Origin: Siphonodentalium dalli
Lineage: Eukaryota > Mollusca > Scaphopoda > Gadilida > Siphonodentaliidae
Assembly (NCBI GenBank): GCA_032622095.1
Contig: CP136069.1
Coordinates: forward strand, 44,800,194 to 44,864,193
Direction: 5' to 3'
DNA length: 64,000 bases
The notes beneath the pieces were generated by a model that was given only the letters and a program-made list of their open reading frames with translations, searched no databases and was not told the origin of the DNA. Both the position numbers and the translations under genes were made by a program. This document shows, piece by piece, positions 36,901 through 51,900 of this stretch. Position 1 is the first letter of the stretch, and every line of letters begins with the position of its first letter.

Positions 36901-39900
36901 TCCAATGATAATTTCATTAGAATTAAGAGCATTTTTTGACTTAATATAATAGGTTTTATTGATGATAACTGAAATTTACTTTGAAACAGGCTGCCCACAT
37001 TACAGGCATATTATGACATGCCTGGTTGTGTTCTTGTTCAATTAACCTTTTCTATACTAAATGGATTAAATCACCCTATTTATTGAAGTGAAATGTTCAG
37101 ATAATAAGTTCAACAAAATAAAAGTGTTTCAAATGCATTTGAATTTGTTTTTATCAACAGAGCTCTAAACCACAAGAATTTGGGGTTGTCTTGAATGACA
37201 AGAAACAGGATTCTGCAGAAAATGGTGATTCTCCTCCAATTAATCCAGTCAGAAAATTCTGTATCAATCCCGAAAACTGCATCGAAAAAGAGTGGTCCAA
37301 CATTGCATCAATCCAGACTGGTGGTAAGTAAAACCCTTCCATGACAGGAGTTACGAAAACCCTGTGCCAATGCATTCTCTTATATATGCGAGTCTCTCAT
37401 AGGGAGCCTCGCATATATAATAGAATACACTGGCCTAACAATATTTACCTTGACGTTGTAAGCCAGTGCCTTCTCATATTTATGCGAGGCTCCCTATGGG
37501 AGACTCGAATATATAAGAGAATGCACTGGCACAGGATCTTTAATGCTGCACCAGCACAGCTCCCATAATGAAAGGGTTAAACTTGATTAGATCATGTATG
37601 GGTGGTTTTTGTGGTAAATTTCTGGGAATGGGTTTTGCATTTTTGCTTTTGATTACTGAATGGAGTTTCGTTTCATGAATTCAGTTATGAAAGTGTATAT
37701 TGGAATGGTCTATTTGTCATTTGTTGCGATATTCAGTTACGGTAAGCAGATGGCGTGCTTAGAATCATTCCAGAGATTATTTTGAAGAAATGATCAACTA
37801 ACATTTTATGAATAGGCCGGCAAGCTGAACATCCCCACAAACGATTCAATGGGAATCAACCAATTACTCATAGAGTATTGAATTATCAATGGGTTAAGAG
37901 ATCTGACCAGGATGCTGTCAAAATCAGATTACAGGGCGTCAAACATAGCAATAAATGAGTTTTCCTGGTAAACAGATTCTAAGGCCAAAATAAAAAAATT
38001 ATATGAATCTCAGACTATTTTTTTTCTGAATCAATGAGGTAGGGAGGACTTTATTTGTGTGTTTTTTTTTTTAGCACATCATGAGCATGCATTATGATAG
38101 CTTCCCTTGTCTATAAATTGACACCTCTCCATTATAACATGTGACCCAAATGTTCTCCAGTATACGTACCTTTCAATTGTTCTGGAATTACAATTAGTAC
38201 ACCAGACTATGACGATCAGCTAATCATTTTCTTCAATATAGTCATCTACTTAATGTTCTATGTCTCTATATGTATACATGATAGTTAATCAGCACACATT
38301 ACACAGAGATATGTAAAGAGTTCATATATTTTGCAATTAATATTCAATAGTGATAATACGTATGGACATGTTTGTAAAAACATAACCAAAATAATTTAGA
38401 ATTTTCTTTTTCTTTTTATTTAACATTTTTTTGTTATAATATCAAACATCGAAATAAGACATAAAATTCTGGTAACTTTTTTCAATTCTATTGTCTCAGA
38501 CTCAAACAAAACTTTTTATTTGGCCTTAAGTATTTTAAACCAGTGTAATTGGAGCGCCCAGTGAAAGCCAGTTGAGTTAGGATGTTTTTATTGAGTGCAT
38601 GTACACCTGTGACTGTCTGCCAGGTCACAAATTACCCTCCTAGACAAATTTGTATCCAGTGACCTCATGATTTGTTGCTGTCATGAGTGTAACAGAATGA
38701 TTACCTTATATTGAACACACAATGTTTACTTTTTGGCTGGGGTCTTTCAATCATATCAGATTGAACCTAATGGTGTAAACTCTGACCTCTGTCTGGAGTG
38801 TTATCTGATAATGTCTGCTCAACACAAATGAACTTCTTGACCTTGAACCCTTTGATGACGGAGCTGCACTGGTGCAGCATTAAAGATCCTATCCCAGTTC
38901 ATTATAGGGAGCTTCGCATTTATAAGAGAATGCACTGACTTACAAGGTCAAAGTAAATATTGTAAGGCCAATGTATTCTCTTATATATGAAAGGCTTCCT
39001 ATTGGAGACTCGCATATATAAGAGAATGCATTGGCACAGGGTTTTAGCAAAAATTCAGGAAACTCCAGTCACAGAATGGTTATCCTCACACTCTTATGAG
39101 CGGTGCTCAAGTGACACATTTGTTAACCATTACTAGATGGATTCTCCCATTTAGTTTTAAAAGTATACATTGGAATGGTTTATTATGCCCCCGACTTGAA
39201 AAGTCGGCGGGTATATAGTCGACGTCTCCGTCCGTCCGTACGTCCATACAAACATTTTGCATTATTGTTCAGCAACCGCTGGGCAGATTTAGTTGATATT
39301 TGGTATGGTGATAGAGCAGCATGGGGGAACAGCTACATGCATAGCGCAGGTATATAGTCGAGTCTCCGTCCGTCCGACCGTCCGTACGTACGTACAAACA
39401 TTTTGCATTATTGTTCAGCAACCGCTGGGCAGATTTAGCTGATATTTGGTATGGTGATAGAGCAGCATGGGGGAACAACTACATGCATAGCGTGGGTTTC
39501 GTCCACCCATTTTCACCAGAGTTATGTCCCTTTTTTGACATAGAAAATTCAATTTTGTCTGTCCGTACAAACATTTTGCATTATTGTTCAGCAACCGCTG
39601 GGCAGATTTAGCTGATATTTGGTATGGTGATATTTACTAGAGCAACATGGGGGAACAGCTACATGCATAGCGCGGGTTTCGTCCACCCACTTTTACCAGA
39701 GTTATGGCTCTTTTTTTACTTAGAAAATTCAATTTTGCTCTTGTTTTTTTGGTTTCCAGATGATAGCGTGAGCTTTGGTGGTACGATTGCAAATCCCGTA
39801 TTTTTGTGGATCAGTTATATGAAAATACATGTCAAGTGTGAATTTGGGTATGATCTGATGATTTTTGCCAGAGTAATGGCCCTTTTTTCAACTTAGAAAA

Positions 39901-42900
39901 TTTGAATTTTGTCCGTCCGTACAAACATTTTGCATTATTGTTTAGCAACCGCTGGGAAGATTTAGCTGATATTTGGTATGATGACAGAGCAGCATGGGGG
40001 AACAGCTACATGCATAGCGCGGGTTTCGTCCACCCATTTTCACCAGAGTTATGGCCCTTTTTTAGCTCAACTTTACTTTGTAAAGTTTGAGCTATTGCCA
40101 TGGCTTTGTCGTCCGTCGTCCATGTGTACGTAAGGTGTCAACAATGCAGACTACAGGTCGTACCTTTGGTCGGATCATTATGAAATTTGTCATAGCTGTT
40201 GACATCAACATTTAGAACAGAATGATTAATTTTGGGGTCATTCGGAAAATAAACATGGCTGCCAGTGGCCATCTTGGATTTCAAATTCAATCCATTAGCA
40301 CGGGCTACAGGCCGTACTGTTTGTCTGATCATCATGAAATTTGTCATGGATGTTAATATTGACATGTAGATGGGAACGAGTAATTTTGGGGTCATTCGGC
40401 CCAAAAACATGGCCGCCAGCAGCCATCTTGGATTTTACTCTTTGTATGACTAAATTCTTTAGCACGGGCTACAGGTCGTACTTTTAGTCTGATCATCATA
40501 AAATTTGTCATGGCTGTTTAAATTGGAATGTAGATGGGAACGAGTCATTTTGGGGTCATTCGAACAAAAAACATGGCCACCATTTAATCCATTAGCACGG
40601 GCCACAGGTCGTACTGTTCGTCTGATCATCATGAAATTTGTCATTGATGATAATATTGACATGTAGATGGGAACGAGTAATTTTGGGGTCATTCGGCCAA
40701 AAAACATGGTCGCCAGCAGCCATCTTGGATTTTACTCTTTGTATGACTAAATCCTTTAGCACGGGCTACAGGTCGTACCTTTAGTCTGATCATCATAAAA
40801 TTTGTCATGGCTGTTGAAATTGGAATGTAAATGGGAACGAGTCATTTTGGGGTCATTCGGACAAAAAACATGGCCGCCAGTGGCCATCTTGAATTTCAAA
40901 ATTTAATCCATTAGCACGGGCCACAGGTCGTACTGTTCGTCTGATCATCATGAAATTTGTCATGGATGTTAATATTGACATGTAGATGGGAACGAGTAAT
41001 TTTGGGGTCATTCAGCCAAAAAACATGGGTCGCCAGCAGCCATCTTGGATTTTACTCTTTGTATGACTAAATCTTTTAGCACGGGCTACAGGTCGTACCT
41101 TTAGTCTGATCGTCATAAAATTTGTCATGGATGTTAACGATGACATGTAGATGGGAACGACTCATTTTGGGGTCATTCGGCCGAAAACATGGCCGCCAGC
41201 AGCCATCTTGGATTTTACTCTTTGTATGACTAAATTCTTTAGCACGGGCTACATGTTGTACCTTTATTCTGATCATCATAAAATTTGTCATGAATGTTAA
41301 TAATGACATGTAGATGGGAACGAGTCATTTTGGGGTCATTGGGCCAAAAAACATGGCCGCCAGCAGCCATTTTGGATTTTACTCTTTGTATGACTAAATT
41401 CTTTAGCATAGGCTACAGGTCGTACCTTTAGTCTGATCGTCATAAAATTTGTCATTGATGTTAACGATGACATGTATATGGGAATGACTCATTTTGGGGT
41501 CATTCGGCCGAAAACATGGCCGCCAGCAGCCATCTTGGATTTAACTTTTCTCTTCATGTCTATAAACTAGTATTAGACATTCAACTTTCCACATTCCTAA
41601 TCGCTCCATTGACTGTAATACATTAAATTATTCCCTTTCCAAGTTGAGCTACAGTGTCATTGACACTTTCATTTACTTAGAAAATTCAATTTTACTCTTG
41701 TTTTTTTGGGTTTCCAAATGATCGCGTGAGCTTTGGTGGTACGATTGCAAATCCCGTATTATTGTGGATCAGTTATATGAAAATACATGTCTAGTGCGAA
41801 TTTGGGTATGATCTGATGATTTTTGCCAGAGTTATGGCCCTTTTTTCAACTTAGAAAATTTGAATTTTCGCTTGTTTTTGGGTTTCCGGATCACTTGTTT
41901 TGTGGTTTTTAGTCAACATTTCTGTACGAACTTCTTTTGGAATGGTCATATAGACCTCGGATATCCGCAGTTTCGTCCATGCTTAATCCAAATTGCTACG
42001 GTCGGGGGCAAATGCCACGCGACAGCGTACCTCTTGTTATTCATGTGGAGGGGTGTTCAGGAAATGTAAGCAGCAGACTACAGACAGAGGGAAAAAATAA
42101 TACAAGTGCATACAAGTGCAGAAGCATTCAAATTCATTGGTGGGAAATGTTCAGATAATAAGTTATATCTCAATATTAACCCTTCCATGACTGGAGCTTC
42201 CTGAAATTTAGCGAAAACCCTGTGCCAATGCATTCTTATATATGCGAGTCTCCCATAGGTAGCCTCTCATATATAAGAGAAACATTGGCCTAAAAAGTTA
42301 CTTTGACCTTGTAAGCCAGTGCATTCTCATATATATGTGAGGCTTTCATAGATAAGAAATTGTAGTGGCACAGGATCTTTAATGCTGCACCAGCTCTACT
42401 CCCATCATGAAAGGGTTAACCCAATCACCATTAACCCTTTCTTTACTTAATGGATTCTCCCATTCAGGACATATAAATTTGAAATTTTGTGCACTTTGCG
42501 TGACTAGGAACTAGGAAGGAACGTTGTAAATAAATAACAGTAATAATGCCACCTGAAGTTTCCTGTGCCATGAAATCTGACCTTGCTTCTTAACTTTTCC
42601 ATTTAAACTTAGTTATCTTATTGGTACCTTTAGTGTTTCATTATCCGTGTGCAAATATCTGTCATATAAGGAAGTAAAGTGGGCGAATTTATGCTTCTTC
42701 TCTCATTTTTAAACTTGGTGAACTTAATCCGGATTTTCTTTGTGCACTCCAGGCCTCAAAATATGGTGCTGGTCATTTGCAGAATGAGGTCCCCAGTGGG
42801 TGAATTTAGTGACTCTAACCCACACATCAGGCTGGCATCACTATATTCACTCTCTGGGGACCTCATTCTGCTTGGGCATCATCTTGTCTGGAAAGTGAAA

Positions 42901-45900
42901 TGTTTTTTTAGTTTAGTTTCTCTATATTCCAAATGCCCAATGTTGCATATCTTCATCTTTTCCATTTGGGAACTAAAATCTGCGTCAACATGTAGGTCTC
43001 CCATAGGAGATGAGGCCGTGCAGAATGAGGTCCCCAGAGGATGAATTTTGTGATGCTAGCTCTCTGTGTTTTTTCAGTTAGAACCAATTTGTACTCGTCG
43101 GTGTCACATATTCCAATCAAACTGATCATAACCACCAGGAACAATCTCTATATATGATACTCATCCATACAGACAATTTTTGTGACTTTAACTTTAACAA
43201 AAATAAAATTCCTAATGTATCAAAAAGCAGAAACTACTTTTGCTAACAGCCAATATTGCCATTTTTAAAGGGAGAATTCCAAACTCTGTGAACTCACTTA
43301 ATTGTATATACACTTCTGCAATCATCACGCAAATGATCTCTAGAAACTTTATTGCTTGGGGGCAGTTATTTGGGCACACACAGTGGATCAAACTGAGACT
43401 CATCCGACAGTCACGAAATACACATTTTAGGGAGAAGATGTCTCCCAAGTCACCCTCTAGTCTTGTCCTGAACATTCCTCCAAATGTACAATAGACCTTT
43501 CCAATGTATACTTTTATACCTAAGTAGAAGAATCCATTCGGTATAGATAGGGGTAACCTATTTACAAGCCTTGAAATAGTGTATCTGACATTTGGAGAAT
43601 GAGGTTCCTAAAGGGTTAATTTAGTGACGCCATCCTGCACAGCTGGCTAGTATCACCAAATTCACCCTCTGGGTACCTCATTCTGCTTAGGCCTCAACTG
43701 CTATGGAAGACCTAGGATCAGATTGAAGTTGAAGTTGGTGATGTTCACCCATTAGTCACCTTGATTATGAATTTTATCTTCTGCAAATTAGGGGATATAG
43801 AAACTGAACAGAAGGGGAAAATTAACTAATACCAATATTAATTTGAGATAATTCCCAGAAGGTGAGGCCTAAGCAGAATGAGGTCCCCAGAGGGTGAACT
43901 TGGTGATGCTAGCCCACTGTAGCATCACTAAAATCACCCTCTGTGGACCTCATTCTGCAAAATTAATGACTGACACACTATTTCAAGTCTTGCCTATTCA
44001 CATCTGAATGGATTCTTCCATTCGTTTACCTTTATATATATTCTGAAAAATGAAACTCCATTCTCAAATATGTGTCTGAACATTATTTATCATTTCTTTT
44101 CAGACAAGACATTTATGTCCATCGCCATCATCAATGGCCAAGTGATGACCTTACAGATACATTTCCGTACCACCCCACCGAGTCCGACCTTCTCTGACGG
44201 ATCTGATGCCACCTTTGAATCTGCTAGTGCTCCGACGGAACGCTTGTCATCTCTCAACCCACTAGAGTCAATGACCTCACCCAGATGTGCATTTGGTTTA
44301 GATGTACTCAATGATCAGCTATTTGCTTGTGGTAAGTTTAACCCTTTCTATTCTCAATACTCATTGACGAGTAGTTTCCATGGGAAATGTACAGATAATT
44401 AGTTTAACCCTTTACCCAACAGAAGGGCCCTGTGCCAATGCATTCTCTTATATATGCGAGTCGACCATAGGTCGCCTCGCATATATAAGAGAATGCATTG
44501 GCTTAACACATTAAAAATTATAAAATTGTTCAAGAATGTAAGAAAAAATGGTAAAAAGTGTTAAAAACAGATTGTTTTTAGGCCAATTCATTCTCTTATA
44601 TATGCGAGGCGACCTATGGTCGACTCGCATATATAAGAGAATGCATTGGCACAGGGCATAACTATAACCATCACAATGTGGTCAATGAGCCGGTTCCAAT
44701 GATAATCATATTTGTATGGTTCTATTGAGACAGACCGAAGATATTTTAGGCTGTTGAAGCTTTATTTGGCCGGTTTGTTGGGTAAAGGGTTAATAAATGA
44801 CCATATTTATCTATTCTATATATACTTTATTATCTAAACATTTCACCACAATGCATATGAATTCTTATGCACTTGTATTATCATTTTGTCTGATTGTTGT
44901 CTACTCATACAGTAATGCTCTAATTAATCGACCTCTTAACCAAAGCAGAATTATGGGTAACTTTTCAGGATTTAGTCGGAAATATGGCTTGTTGCCATTC
45001 ATCGGAAAGCTCTCCCCAAGAGCTTTCCGATGAATGGCAACAAGCCATATTTCCGACTAAATCCTGAAAAGTTACCCATAATTCTGCTTTGGTTAAGAGG
45101 TCGATTAATTAGAGCATTACTGTATATCCTTAACACTTTCGTGATTGGAGCTGTGCTGGTGCAGCATTAAAGATCCTGTGTCATTGCATTCTCTTATATA
45201 TGCGAGTCTCCCATATGAAGTCTTGCATATATAATAGAATGCACTGGCTTACAAGGTCAAGGTAAATATTGTTAGGCCAATGTATTCTCTTATATATGTG
45301 AGGCTTCTTATGGGGTACTCGCATATATAAAAGAATAGTTATTTATAATATTCTTGGTCCAATGATAAATTTAAATAGCTATAGACACCATCGGCATGAA
45401 ATAGTATGAAAGTGACCACAATGACCATGTAAAATAGGTTCTGATTTCAGATGCAACCAAGTAGTTTATAGTTGAGTAATATATCAAACTCATTGCCCAT
45501 ATTTTGAACATTTTAAGTCGTACTATTTTTTGCTCATTTTTAAATTTGCACACATATAGGTGCATGAATTTTTATGTTTACCCATACCATAGTATGGTAA
45601 ACATAGTGTCGTCCGGATTGACCACTCGTCATTTGTCCATCCGTCCATCCGTCTGTCTGTCGTACCGTCTGCCCGTAGACACTTTACATGTAATGCGATA
45701 ACTCAAACATTTTCTATCTGATCAAAACCAAATTTTGTATATGGGTTTTTCAGCCCAAAATATTTTTTTTACAATGTTATGGCCCTTTTTCACACGTTCT
45801 GCCATAACTCAAACATTTTTTTATCTGATCGGAACCAAATTTGGTATGTGAGTTTCTCTGCCCAAAATACACATCGAGTTCGAATATGGGTTTGATCCGA

Positions 45901-48900
45901 GTTTTTTTTATGGAGTTATGGCCCTTTTTCGACTTAGAATTCATGCATTCTGCCATAAGTCAAACATTTTTTATCTTTTTTATTCAAATACAAGTAAGGT
46001 AGTTGATGCTTCAGATGAGTTTGTCATAATCTGGGATCAGTGATGGACTTTCACAACATCTCTGTTGATATATTTTTCTGCTGCAAAATGGCAATATCTT
46101 CAACAGATCATTACACTGTGTTGTGATTTATTTTAGTAATTCACCATATCTGTACTAAATGTGTTGTCCCACTCAGTTATAAAAGTATACATGGGAATAG
46201 TCTATTATTCATCTGGAGGGGTTTTTTTAAAAGGAAAAATAAGCAGACAACACAATGAGTATTTAGTTTTGAAATGGTTAAATTATTTTCTACAGACTGC
46301 TGTTTCAACAGAAATTCTCATTTTAACTTTATGACGATACCATCCCTGGGGATTAATTACCAGGAAATTTGAGATGTTATAATATTACTGTTTCTGCTTT
46401 CGATTTCGAACATGAAATTAATTGAAGAATTGTGTTCTGAGGTAGAAAAAGAGGTAGAGATGTCTGTATGTGTTTGATTGCATGTAATAATGAGATTAAT
46501 TCATGCGAATGTTGATCGATTACAAAGAATCATTTACTTGTCAGGTCGGAACAATTGAATTTCAAGTTTTTTTTAAGGAATTTGATTTCATTTCATCCTA
46601 TAAACTAATTGTTTAACCCTTTGTATACTAAATACTCATTGATGATTGGCTCCCTTAGGAAATGTGCAGATAATAAGTTGGTCGTTTGTTGAACTTATTA
46701 TCTGAACATTTCCCACGAATGAAATATGAATCATTCAGCTCTTGCATTATCTGTTGTTCTGTCTGTCGTCAGCCTTTATTACGTGAACACCTCTTCAAAT
46801 GAATAACGGATTATTCCAATGTCTACTTGTCGAACTGAGTGGGAGAATCCATTTAGTATAGAAAGGTTAGTTAAGCGTATTCAACTCATTGGATTGTAAC
46901 TTGAAACCGTCTTTTGAGGTGATAAAATTGCATTGCGGATATATTGAATTTTTATGTTACACACAGTTTCAATACGGTTTTTCTTTTCCAAACCGACTAT
47001 AGTCAATATATTGAAATATCGCCCAGCCCTATTCTTTACAATTAGAATATATACAAACTTCTTAAAAATAATTATGTTATTCCCACTGGACATTGGGACA
47101 ATACATTAAAATATAGTTAGAGGTTCATGTATGTCCTAAAACTGTCAGTCAATGGGGATCCATAACAATTACTATACCACGACGCAGCTATGCTGGCGCA
47201 ACATAAAAGACCCTATGCCAATGCATTCTCTTATATATGCAAGTCGACCATAGGTCGCCTCGCATATATAAGAGAATGCATTGGCCTAACAATTTTTTAA
47301 CAATTTTTCTTTCATTCTTTAACTCTTTCAACCCGGCGGCCCGCTGTAGCGGGCACGACGTCATTTACGTTCACCCCGGTGGTCCGCTACAGCGGGCTGG
47401 CGAAACCATTCTCACTTCCCTACTTTATAACTAAATGTTATAAACTTTATATTCAAGAAGGATCAATGTATATATCACGATGATTGTTATTGGAATCAAT
47501 ATTGTACTCCCACTGGAGGTGCTGCGAAAAATTACAGCAGGAAAATCCATAAACAGACCAGAACTGTCATTTTTTTAGATTTAAAAAAAAATTGGGGTCA
47601 TATCCGTTATATGGGGACACCGTTTAACGACGTTAATTTGGGGTAATTTAAAGGCCTGGGGGCCGACCTGCCCAGGAACAGTTATAAATTGACACAGATG
47701 GGAAGCGCCTGGATCGGCTTATAATTTATATATGTAAGTGTCTCAATGTTGTTGGAGAGAGAAATTGATTTGCATGTGTTATATGGCTTAATGACCATAA
47801 AATCAATAGTATAGCTACATTTCAAGACATCCAATATTTGCCTAGCAACGGTTGTTAGGGTTGAACCAAGCTGAGATGATTGTAGAACTAGAATAATTCC
47901 CACAGACAATGGACACATATGTATATATATATCAAGTTCCATGCTTGTTATTTCGATGAAAAAATAACGAATTCACGCAGGTCTCATTCTGATAACAGAG
48001 GGTTAATTGGTACCTTTTATAGCTAAGAATCTTACACATAGCAACCGTCGCTAACCAAACATGATACGAAAAATGCTCTTAGCTCATACCAGATATTTAC
48101 AATGTACTATTCGGTATGAAATGTGATTGCTATCCCATATTTCTGTTATATTATATACCAATTTACATGGTATGGGTGATTTTTTTTAACAACCCTGTGG
48201 TTGCCTAGCAACCGTTGCCAAGGATGGTCATGCCATGTGTGTGATCATACCCGAAAACGATGAGTATGGTCCAATGTATATATGGGCCAAGTTTCCTGTT
48301 TGTACAACATCTATCTCAATTTTAGCGCATGGTACTAGCACTGAGACGCATTTCAGAGAATTATCAGTAATTAATCCAGGGTTTGGTGGAATTTCCCTTT
48401 GGAAATCCAGTGGTGAAAGAGTTAACAATTTTATCATTTTTAAACAATTTTATCATTTTTATAATTTTATTTTACATTCTATAACAAGTTTTATAATTTT
48501 TCCTTATATTCTTCAACAATTTTATCATTTTTTTCCCCCATTCTTAAATTTTTTTTTTTTCGTTTTTAGAATCAGTATACCAGATACTAAAAATAAGAAC
48601 GTGAACGCCACCGGGTGTTGGGACAATCCATTTAAATATAGTTAAAGGTTCATGTATGTCCTAAAACTGTCAGTCGATGGATCCGGATCCATAACAATAA
48701 CAATAACATAGATCACAAATATAAATAAAGCAACTTGCATGTTGACAGAAGTAAAATGTGGTTCATGGCTTCACTCAATAAGCCAATTTCAATCGGGAGC
48801 TGCGCTGGTGCAACATAAAAGACCCTGTGCCAATGCATTCTTATATATGCGAGTCGACCACAGGTCGCCTCGCATATATAAGAGAATGCGTTGGCCTAAC

Positions 48901-51900
48901 AAATGTTATCATTTTTTAACAATTTTTCTTTCATTCTTTAAACAATGTTATCATTTTTATAATTTTGTTCTTACATTCTTCAACAATTTTTATCATTTTT
49001 TCTTATATTCTTTGACAATTATATCATTTTATTTTCCATTCTTTAATTTTTTTTATCATTTTTGAATTGGTATACCAAATACTAAAAATAATTACGTGAA
49101 CCCCACTTGACGTCGGGACAATCCATTTAAATATAGTTAAAGGTTCACGTTTGTCCTGACACTGTCAGTAGGCTGGGTCCAGAACAATAACTATAACATA
49201 TCTCACAAATATAAATAAAACAGATAAAATGTGGTTCATGGCTTCACTCAACACACATGCTTCACATGGTGCCAGGTCAATAAGCCAAATAGATCAGGCT
49301 TGCACTTTATTGACTCGCTAATTCACTTTGTTTTTGTTTGGTTATATTGTAACACACACCCACATGACTGTGTTATTCGGCATATATTAAAAGGATTTTT
49401 TGAAACAAGTGCACGCGTTAGGCTATAACTGTAGATTTTGTCGGAATGAGTAGATCTACTCACCGACTGCGTTTGACAACATGGTGAGCAACATCTTCCC
49501 TTCATCTAGGCACCGTTTTATTTGAAAAAAACGGTTCTCATTTCTAATTGTTTTCCAATACAGACCCAATACGCCACTGCTGTGGTGGACGTTGGAAACC
49601 GAACCATAGGAAGTGGCAATGTCACTAACCCTATGATAACTGAGTTCTCACTGACTGGATATATATTTATACCCCAAAAAAAATGTCTGATGTCTGTTCA
49701 TGTCATAACTTGAACAGTAGTGTTCCAATCTCAATGTTATTTGGAATGGATGTTCACTACTATGAGGACATTCAATGGAGTGTTAAATCGTTTTGTTCCG
49801 GTTATTGATCTTTGTTTATCTGGAAATGTTGGCTCCGATGTCTGTTCAGGTCATAACTTCCAAGAGTACTAGTAGTGCTCAGTTCTCAATGGATTTTTGG
49901 TACGGATGTTCACTACTATGAGGTCATTCAATAGAGGGTTAAATCGTTTTGTTGGGATTTTCCATTCCAGATTTATTTAACTTTTTAGCTCAACTTACTT
50001 GTAAGTTTGAGCTATTGCCATGGTTTGGCGTCCGTCGTCCGTGTGTCCGTGTGTGCGTGTGTCCGTGTGTCCGTCAACAATTTCCTTTGGCGCGGGCTAC
50101 AGGTTGTACCTTTGGTCTGATCTTCATGAAATTTGTCATGAATGTTGACATTGACATGTAGATGGGAACGAGTCATTTTTGGGTCATTCGGCCAAAAAAC
50201 ATGGCCGCTGGCAGCCATCTTGGATTTCAAGATTCAATCCATTGGCGCGGCCTACAGGTCGTACTGTTCATCTGATCATCATGAAATTTGTCATTGATGT
50301 TAATAATGACATGTAGATGGGAACGAGTGATTTTGGGGTCGTTCGGCCAAAAAACATGGCTGCCAGCAGCCATCTTGGATTTTACTCTTTGCATGACTAA
50401 ATCCTTTGGCGCGGGCTACAGGTCGTTGTTTTGGTCGGAAGTTTATGAAATTTGTCATGGATGTTAACACTGTCATGTAGATGGGAACGAGTGATTTTGG
50501 AGTTGTTCGGCCAAAAAACATGGCCAACAGCAGCCATCTTGGATTTTACTCTTTGCATGACTAAATCCTTTGGCGCGGGCTACAGGTTGTACCTTTGGTC
50601 TAATCTTTATGAAATTTGTCATGAATGTTGACATTGACATGTAGATGGGAACGAATCAATGTGGGGTCATTCGGCCAAAAAAACATGGCCGCTGGTGGCC
50701 ATCTTAGATTTCAAAATTCAATCCATTGGCGCGGGCTACAGGTCGTACTGTTCGTCTGATCATCATGAAATTTGTCATGGATGTTAATATTGACATGTAG
50801 ATGGGAACGAGTCATTTTGGGGTTGTTCGGCCAATAAACATGGCCACCAGCAGCCATCTTGGATTTTACTCATTGCATGACTAAATCCTTTGGCGCGGGC
50901 TACAGGTCGTAGCTTCGATCGGAACATCATGAAATTGGTCATGGATGTTAACAATGACATGTAGATGGGAACGAGTGATTTTGGGGTCGTTCGGCCGAAA
51001 AACATGGCCGCCAGCAGCCATCTTGGATTTTACTCTTTGCATGACTAAATCCTTTGGCCCGGGCTACAGGTCGTACCTTTGGTCTGATCTTTATGAAATT
51101 TGTCATGAATTTTGACATTGACATGTAGATGGGAACGAGTCATTTTGGGGTCATTCTGCCAAAAAACATGGCCGCTGGCAGCCATCTTGGATTTCAAGAT
51201 TCAATCCATTGGCGCGGGCTACAGGTCGTACTGTTCGTCTGATCATCATGAAATTTGTCATGGATGTTAATATTGACATGTAGATGGGAACGAGTCGTTT
51301 TGGGGTTGTTCGGCCAATAAACATGGCCACCAGCAGCCATCTTGGATTTTACTCTTTGCATGACTAAATCCTTTGGCGCGGGCTACAGGTCGTAGCTTCG
51401 ATCGGAACATCATGAAATTTGTCATGGATGTTAACAATGACATGTAGATGGGAACGAGTGATTTTGGGGTCGTTCGGCCGAAAAACATGGCCGCCAGCAG
51501 CCATCTTGGATTTTACTCTTTGCATGACTAAATCCTTTGGCCCGGGCTACAGGTCGTACCTTTGGTCTGATCTTTATGAAATTTGTCATGAATGTTGACA
51601 TTGACATGTAGATGGGAACGAGTCATTTTGGGGTCATTCGGCCTAAAAACATGGCCCCTGGCAGCCATCTTGGATTTCAAGATTCAATCCATTGGCGCGG
51701 GCTACAGATCGTACTGTTCGCCTGATCATCATGAAATTTGTCATTGATGTTAATAATGACATGTAGATGGCAACAAGTGATTTTGGTGTCGTTCGGCCAA
51801 AAAACATGGCCGCCAGCAGCCATCTTGGATTTTACTCTTTGCATGACTAAATCCTTTGGCGCGGGCTACAGGTTGTACCTTTGGTCTAATCTTTATGAAA

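Noticed and set aside
36372-44403. Idea that MITEs created introns 5-7 (introners)
   Set aside because: Only the 5' ends of the elements touch a splice site. The 3' ends lie far from the acceptors and the introns are kilobases long, so insertion into existing introns is simpler.
48235-48645. 136-codon frame
   Set aside because: It runs into T-rich low-complexity DNA and lacks family motifs, and its second half is the repetitive TTTATCATTTTT stretch of family M.
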